From NCBI GenBank assembly GCA_903884435.1, contig CAISEY010000282.1:1-37609 (forward strand): a stretch of DNA of 37,609 bases, given 5' to 3'. Within the stretch, counting starts at the first letter, position 1, and each line of letters starts with the position of its first letter. Made by a program: the position numbers and the translations under genes. The stretch comes from an uncultured Hyphomicrobiales bacterium. Its GTDB lineage: Bacteria > Pseudomonadota > Alphaproteobacteria > Rhizobiales > Beijerinckiaceae. Below are positions 33,216 to 37,609 of this stretch, in pieces. The notes under the pieces are model-generated. The model made no database searches. It was not told the DNA's origin and saw only the letters and a program-made list of their open reading frames with translations.

Positions 33216-34271
33216 ATGACCGCAACGGGTTTCCCGCCACGCATGAGCCGGCGCGCCGCCATCGCCGGCGGCGCCGCGAGTCTCGTTCGCGCGCCCGCCC
33301 TCGCGGCGAACGACAAGGTCACGGTCGCGATGACGGCGGGGCTCGCCGACGCGCCGATGATCGTGGCGATGGAGCGCGGCTACTTCAGGGCGGAAAACAT
33401 CGACATCGAAAAAGTCGTCTTCGCCTCGGCCTCGCAAACCATCGTGCCGCTCGCCAGCAAGCAGATCGACGTCGCCGGCGGCTCGATATCGGCGGCGCTC
33501 TACAACGGCGTCGACCGCAACATCAACATCAAGGCGGTGGCCGACCGTTCGCACACGACGCAAGGCATACCCTATCTGACGATTTTCGTGCGGCAGGACC
33601 ACATCGACAGCGGACGATTCAAGTCGCTGAAGGATTTGAAGGGCATGAACTTCGCGATCATCGCGAAGGGCATCACCGTCACCGCGCTGCTCGAGGCGGG
33701 ATTGCGCAGCGCCGGCCTGACAATGCAGGACGTCGACGTCGTCTACATGGATTACACCAAGCAGGTGCTGGCGCTGAAGAACAAGGCGCTCGACGCGACG
33801 ATCATGGGCGAGCCCTTCGCCACCGCGCTCGTCGAGGAAAAGGTCGGCGTGCGCTTCATGAACACGGACGATTATTTCCCGAACTACGTCGTGACCGTGT
33901 TCCTCTACGGCCCGAGCCTGCTCGAGGAGCGACGCGAGGTCGGCGAGCGCTTCATGAAGGCGCTGATGCGCGGGATGCGCGACTACAACGACGCGCTCGA
34001 CGACAGGGGGCTGCTCTCCAGCGGCAACGACGACATCATCTCCGCCTTCGAGCGCGAGTTCAAAATGTGGCCGAAGCAGTTGCGCTCGATGTTCTCGCAT
34101 TCCGTCGATCCGAATGGACTCATCAACATGAAGAGCGTCGCCATCGACCGGGATTTTCTCGTCGCCGACGGACAGATTTCCGGCAAGGTGAAGCCGGAGC
34201 AATTGCTCGACGAAACCTTCGCGCGAAAGGCGGCGGCGGCGCTCGGGCCCTACACGCGCAAGTCGCGCTGA
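33216..34271 (+). CDS. SsuA/NMT1-like ABC substrate-binding protein with a Tat signal
   Basis: A 351-residue receptor with a twin-arginine leader, MSRRAAIAGGAASLVRAPALAAN (Arg12-Arg13), meaning it is exported already folded. The fold follows the nitrate/sulfonate/taurine pattern: KVTVAMTAGLADAPMIVAMERGYF, QTIVPLASKQIDVAGGSISAALYNG, LKDLKGMNFAIIAKG and an ALDATIMGEPFATALV segment. GGGAGGA stands before the ATG at 33216, 28 bases after the TAXI-like stop. It lies between that gene and a VOC gene in one apparent operon. The ligand is unknown and no ABC permease or ATPase is near. Confidence 0.9.
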   Translation: MTATGFPPRMSRRAAIAGGAASLVRAPALAANDKVTVAMTAGLADAPMIVAMERGYFRAENIDIEKVVFASASQTIVPLASKQIDVAGGSISAALYNGVDRNINIKAVADRSHTTQGIPYLTIFVRQDHIDSGRFKSLKDLKGMNFAIIAKGITVTALLEAGLRSAGLTMQDVDVVYMDYTKQVLALKNKALDATIMGEPFATALVEEKVGVRFMNTDDYFPNYVVTVFLYGPSLLEERREVGERFMKALMRGMRDYNDALDDRGLLSSGNDDIISAFEREFKMWPKQLRSMFSHSVDPNGLINMKSVAIDRDFLVADGQISGKVKPEQLLDETFARKAAAALGPYTRKSR

Positions 34272-34293
34272 CAAAAACGGGACATTCACGACC

Positions 34294-34851
34294 ATGACGG
34301 AACTCCGGAATCTCAACGCGCGCGATGGACAGCGGTTCGCCGACGTCGGCAACGAATTCGGCCTCGGCAGCATCGATCATTTCGCGCTGCCGACGCGGAA
34401 CATCGAGTTGATGGAGCGATTCATTCGCGTGGTGCTCGGGGGCAAGCCCTATTATTACGCCGGCTTCGACGAAGCCGACCGACAGATGGGCCGCGCGAAG
34501 CACATTTTCATTCGCGTCGGCAACGTGCTGATGCAATGCGCCGAGCCCGCCGACGGCAAGATGATCATCCGCAAGGACGATCCCAACTCGCCGCCGCACC
34601 AGGCCTTTCTCGTCAGCGCCGCGGATCTCGAAGGCAACATCGCGCGGCTGCGCGGGCTGGGCATTCCCGTCGCCGGACCATACCGGCATCGCGGCATCGA
34701 CGTGGTCTCCGCCTATTTCCAGAGCCCCGAGGGCCACAAGCTCGAAATCTGCACCTGGGAGCCCTATCACGGCGACGCGCTGATGACCGGCGCCCCCGGC
34801 GTCGGCACCGTGCCCTGGCTGACGCTGACGCACGACTGGCCGAACACGTAG
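34294..34851 (+). CDS. VOC-family (glyoxalase/extradiol dioxygenase-like) protein
   Basis: A 185-residue vicinal-oxygen-chelate protein. Its modules begin at GLGSIDHFALPTRNIELMERF (metal His in IDHFAL) and at PPHQAFLVSAADLEGNIARL, and it ends with YFQSPEGHKLEICTWEPY, where the glutamate in LEICTW is the usual last metal ligand. It starts 22 bases after the Tat-receptor stop, so it is third in a plus-strand set with two receptor-type proteins. It is not a close copy of the VOC protein at 29418-29831. A ring-cleavage or isomerase role is possible, but the substrate is not evident. Confidence 0.87.
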   Translation: MTELRNLNARDGQRFADVGNEFGLGSIDHFALPTRNIELMERFIRVVLGGKPYYYAGFDEADRQMGRAKHIFIRVGNVLMQCAEPADGKMIIRKDDPNSPPHQAFLVSAADLEGNIARLRGLGIPVAGPYRHRGIDVVSAYFQSPEGHKLEICTWEPYHGDALMTGAPGVGTVPWLTLTHDWPNT

Positions 34852-34914
34852 CGGCGAGGCGGAGGGGCGCGCCAGCCGACCGCGAGATTTCGCGCCGCGC
34901 CGGCGACACGACGG

Positions 34915-34990
34915 TGGTGGGCGGTGACGGTCTCGAACCGCCGACATTCTGCGTGTAAAGCAGACGCTCTACCAACTGAGCTAACCGCCC
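34915..34990 (-). tRNA. tRNA-Val (anticodon UAC)
   Basis: A 76-base gene with CCA encoded. GGGCGGT pairs with ACCGCCC, the D arm is GCTCAGTTGGTAGAGC, the anticodon arm TCTGC-TTTACAC-GCAGA carries TAC, and the T arm contains GTTCGAGAC. In related genomes this gene usually follows lon-hupB and precedes tRNA-Asp. Here tRNA-Asp is about 25 kb away, still on the same strand. Confidence 0.97.
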
Positions 34991-35042
34991 CTCCGGTGCT
35001 TTTAGGGGCGCGCCAGCGCGGCGTAAAGGCCCGCGGCGGCCG

Positions 35043-36128
35043 TTATTTCCCGAGGCTTTGTCGCCCCTTCTCGATGTAATCCTGCATGAAGGCGGAAACC
35101 ACGGGATCGCGCGTCAGCTTGTCCCGGTAGAGCTTTTCGGTGGCGTCGTCGACGAGGTAGCGCGGCGAGAATTTCAGCACGCGCAGGGATTCCTCGCGGA
35201 ATTCAGCGTCCTTCGTCACCGCGTCGAAAGCGGCGCGCAAAGCGGTCACGGCTTCCTTTGGCGTGCCCGGCGGCGTGACGATGCTGCGCAGGAATGTCGT
35301 GCCGACGGTGTTGATGAGCTTGTACGCCTCCCACATGGGGCCCTTCGGGAAGGCGCCCTTCTGTTGCAGGAGAAAGTCCGTGTAGGTGAGCGCGGGAATC
35401 CCCTCCGCGTCGGGCGAGCGGGCGAAACCGTCGCCATCGGGCAGCGCGTCGTGCCAGAGCGGGATCACGCGTCCGGCGGCGACGAGCGGTTCGATCGAGG
35501 TTCGGTAGGTCGGCATGGATTCCGGGAAGACCTCGATCTCCTTCTGCTCGATGGCGAGCCGCGCCTCGTTCGAGCCGGGATAATTGCTGACATAGCGGTA
35601 TTTCAACCCGAGCATGTCGAACTGGAGCCGCAGCCGCAGATCCTTGTCCGAATCCGGCGCGAGGCCGCCGATCCAGAAATTGCTCGCCTTCATGATGTCG
35701 ACGGGAACCTTGAGGCCCGGCGCGATGTCGGTTCGGGCATAGGCGACGGAGACGCCCGGATCGCCCGCGACGAAGCCAAACTTCGCCGCGTCGACGCGGA
35801 TCGATGGCGCGGAGATCGCCGAATAGGTGGCCAGACTCGTGAAGAAGCCGAGGGTCTGCCCGTCGGGCGCCGCGATTTCGCCGAGCCAGTTGACGCCGAT
35901 GGCGCCGCCGGCGCCGGCCATGTTCCGCACGATGACGGCGGGCGCGCCCGGAATATGGCGTTGCAGATATTTCGCCGCGAGGCGGCCCTCGACGTCCGTC
36001 GGCCCGCCCGCGCTGAAATTGATGACGAAATTGAGCGTCTTGCCCTGATAGAAATCGGCGGCGCCGCCTGGCGTGGCGAGCCCGCACAGAAGCGCCGCGC
36101 CCGCGAATCGCGTGAAGAACCGCCGCAT
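35043..36128 (-). CDS. Divergent Bug-family periplasmic receptor (no cysteine pair)
   Basis: A 361-residue receptor, the longest intact mature form of the set. The leader ends TPGGAAD. The mature start DFYQGKTLNFVINFSAGGPTDVEGR has GGPTD in place of GGGYD, closer to the classical TctC loop, and IPGAPAVIVRNMAGAGG follows. There is no cysteine in the mature part (GVSVAYART and EVFPESMPT at the usual positions). GGGGAGAAAACG precedes the ATG. It lies alone between the lon terminator and tRNA-Val, where hupB would be expected. Confidence 0.91.
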   Translation of the reverse strand: MRRFFTRFAGAALLCGLATPGGAADFYQGKTLNFVINFSAGGPTDVEGRLAAKYLQRHIPGAPAVIVRNMAGAGGAIGVNWLGEIAAPDGQTLGFFTSLATYSAISAPSIRVDAAKFGFVAGDPGVSVAYARTDIAPGLKVPVDIMKASNFWIGGLAPDSDKDLRLRLQFDMLGLKYRYVSNYPGSNEARLAIEQKEIEVFPESMPTYRTSIEPLVAAGRVIPLWHDALPDGDGFARSPDAEGIPALTYTDFLLQQKGAFPKGPMWEAYKLINTVGTTFLRSIVTPPGTPKEAVTALRAAFDAVTKDAEFREESLRVLKFSPRYLVDDATEKLYRDKLTRDPVVSAFMQDYIEKGRQSLGK

Positions 36129-36231
36129 CGTTTTCTCCCCGTTGGCGGCGCGCGAAACGTTCGCCCGCGGCGACGCCGGTCAATTTGTGCAAATCTGCGC
36201 CCCCGCGGCGGCGGTGGCAAGTTCACGACGC

Positions 36232-36261
36232 AAAAAAGCCGCGGGGACGGACCCCGCGGCT
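36232..36261 (-). terminator. Rho-independent terminator of lon
   Basis: A perfect ten-base stem (AGCCGCGGGG at 36237-36246 with CCCCGCGGCT at 36252-36261) and a five-base loop. On the minus strand it is followed directly by six T (complement of 36232-36237). It lies 33 bases after the lon stop, so lon transcription should end before the Bug gene. The plus strand also has CTTTTC after the stem, but nothing converges from that side. Confidence 0.88.
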
Positions 36262-36294
36262 CTTTTCGTTCGTTCGCGAAGCGTCGCGCCCCGA

Positions 36295-37609
<1,315 letters not shown>

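Noticed and set aside
34613..34975. Minus-strand 120-residue reading beginning MVERLLYTQNVGGSRPSPPTT
   Set aside because: Its start is a translation of tRNA-Val and the rest is antisense to the VOC gene.

Overview
The window is about 37.6 kb of GC-rich DNA (roughly 65% GC by eye), most consistent with an alphaproteobacterium of the order Hyphomicrobiales. Support comes from lon, tRNA-Val(UAC), tRNA-Asp(GUC) and nuoA-nuoB lying on one strand in an order usual for that group, a short secreted protein resembling the N-terminus of Omp2-type porins, and a GC-rich palindrome of the kind scattered through these genomes. I cannot name a genus.

Layout. The left edge (1-740, minus) is the start of the nuo operon. 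A split chromate transporter follows (891-1999, minus). From about 2.2 kb to 36.1 kb the two tRNA genes lie in accessory DNA. Between nuoA and tRNA-Asp are two TctC-type receptors, a bicupin, a periplasmic rhodanese, an amidohydrolase, a divergent Bug receptor and an AfuA-like ABC receptor. Between tRNA-Asp and tRNA-Val are about 25 kb: a cold-shock gene, a ClpP-fold exported protein, then receptor genes mixed with small-molecule enzymes. The enzymes are a UbiD decarboxylase, SGNH hydrolase, GlcG-like protein, LigI-like amidohydrolase, PQQ dehydrogenase, AroE, carboxymuconolactone-decarboxylase-family protein, two class II aldolases, two VOC proteins and an alpha/beta-fold protein. Between tRNA-Val and lon is one more Bug receptor where hupB would be expected. 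The right edge (36295-37609, minus) is the 3' part of lon with a strong terminator.

The striking feature is a receptor array. Of about 40 protein genes, 16 encode solute-receptor-type proteins: 2 classical TctC, 10 divergent Bug, 1 AfuA-like, 2 SsuA/NMT1-like and 1 TAXI-like. No transport membrane or ATPase subunit (TctA/TctB, DctQ/M, ABC permease or ATPase) was recognised, and no transcriptional regulator. The genes form small modules in which one or two receptors sit with one to three enzymes. The largest is a six-gene minus-strand operon (UbiD, SGNH, GlcG-like, Bug, SsuA-like, Bug; 17189 to 11330). The enzyme set suggests oxidation, decarboxylation and ring or lactone opening of aromatic or dicarboxylic acids, but no complete pathway can be read.

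Oddities include an all-or-none cysteine pair in the divergent Bug receptors, a palindromic repeat in frame inside a Bug signal peptide, one Bug gene broken by a one-base slip, two receptor-fold proteins with no signal peptide, an alpha/beta-fold protein with Ala at the nucleophile position, and a PQQ dehydrogenase with the Asp-X-Asp metal motif but no vicinal disulfide. No CRISPR array, rRNA, insertion sequence or integrase was seen.
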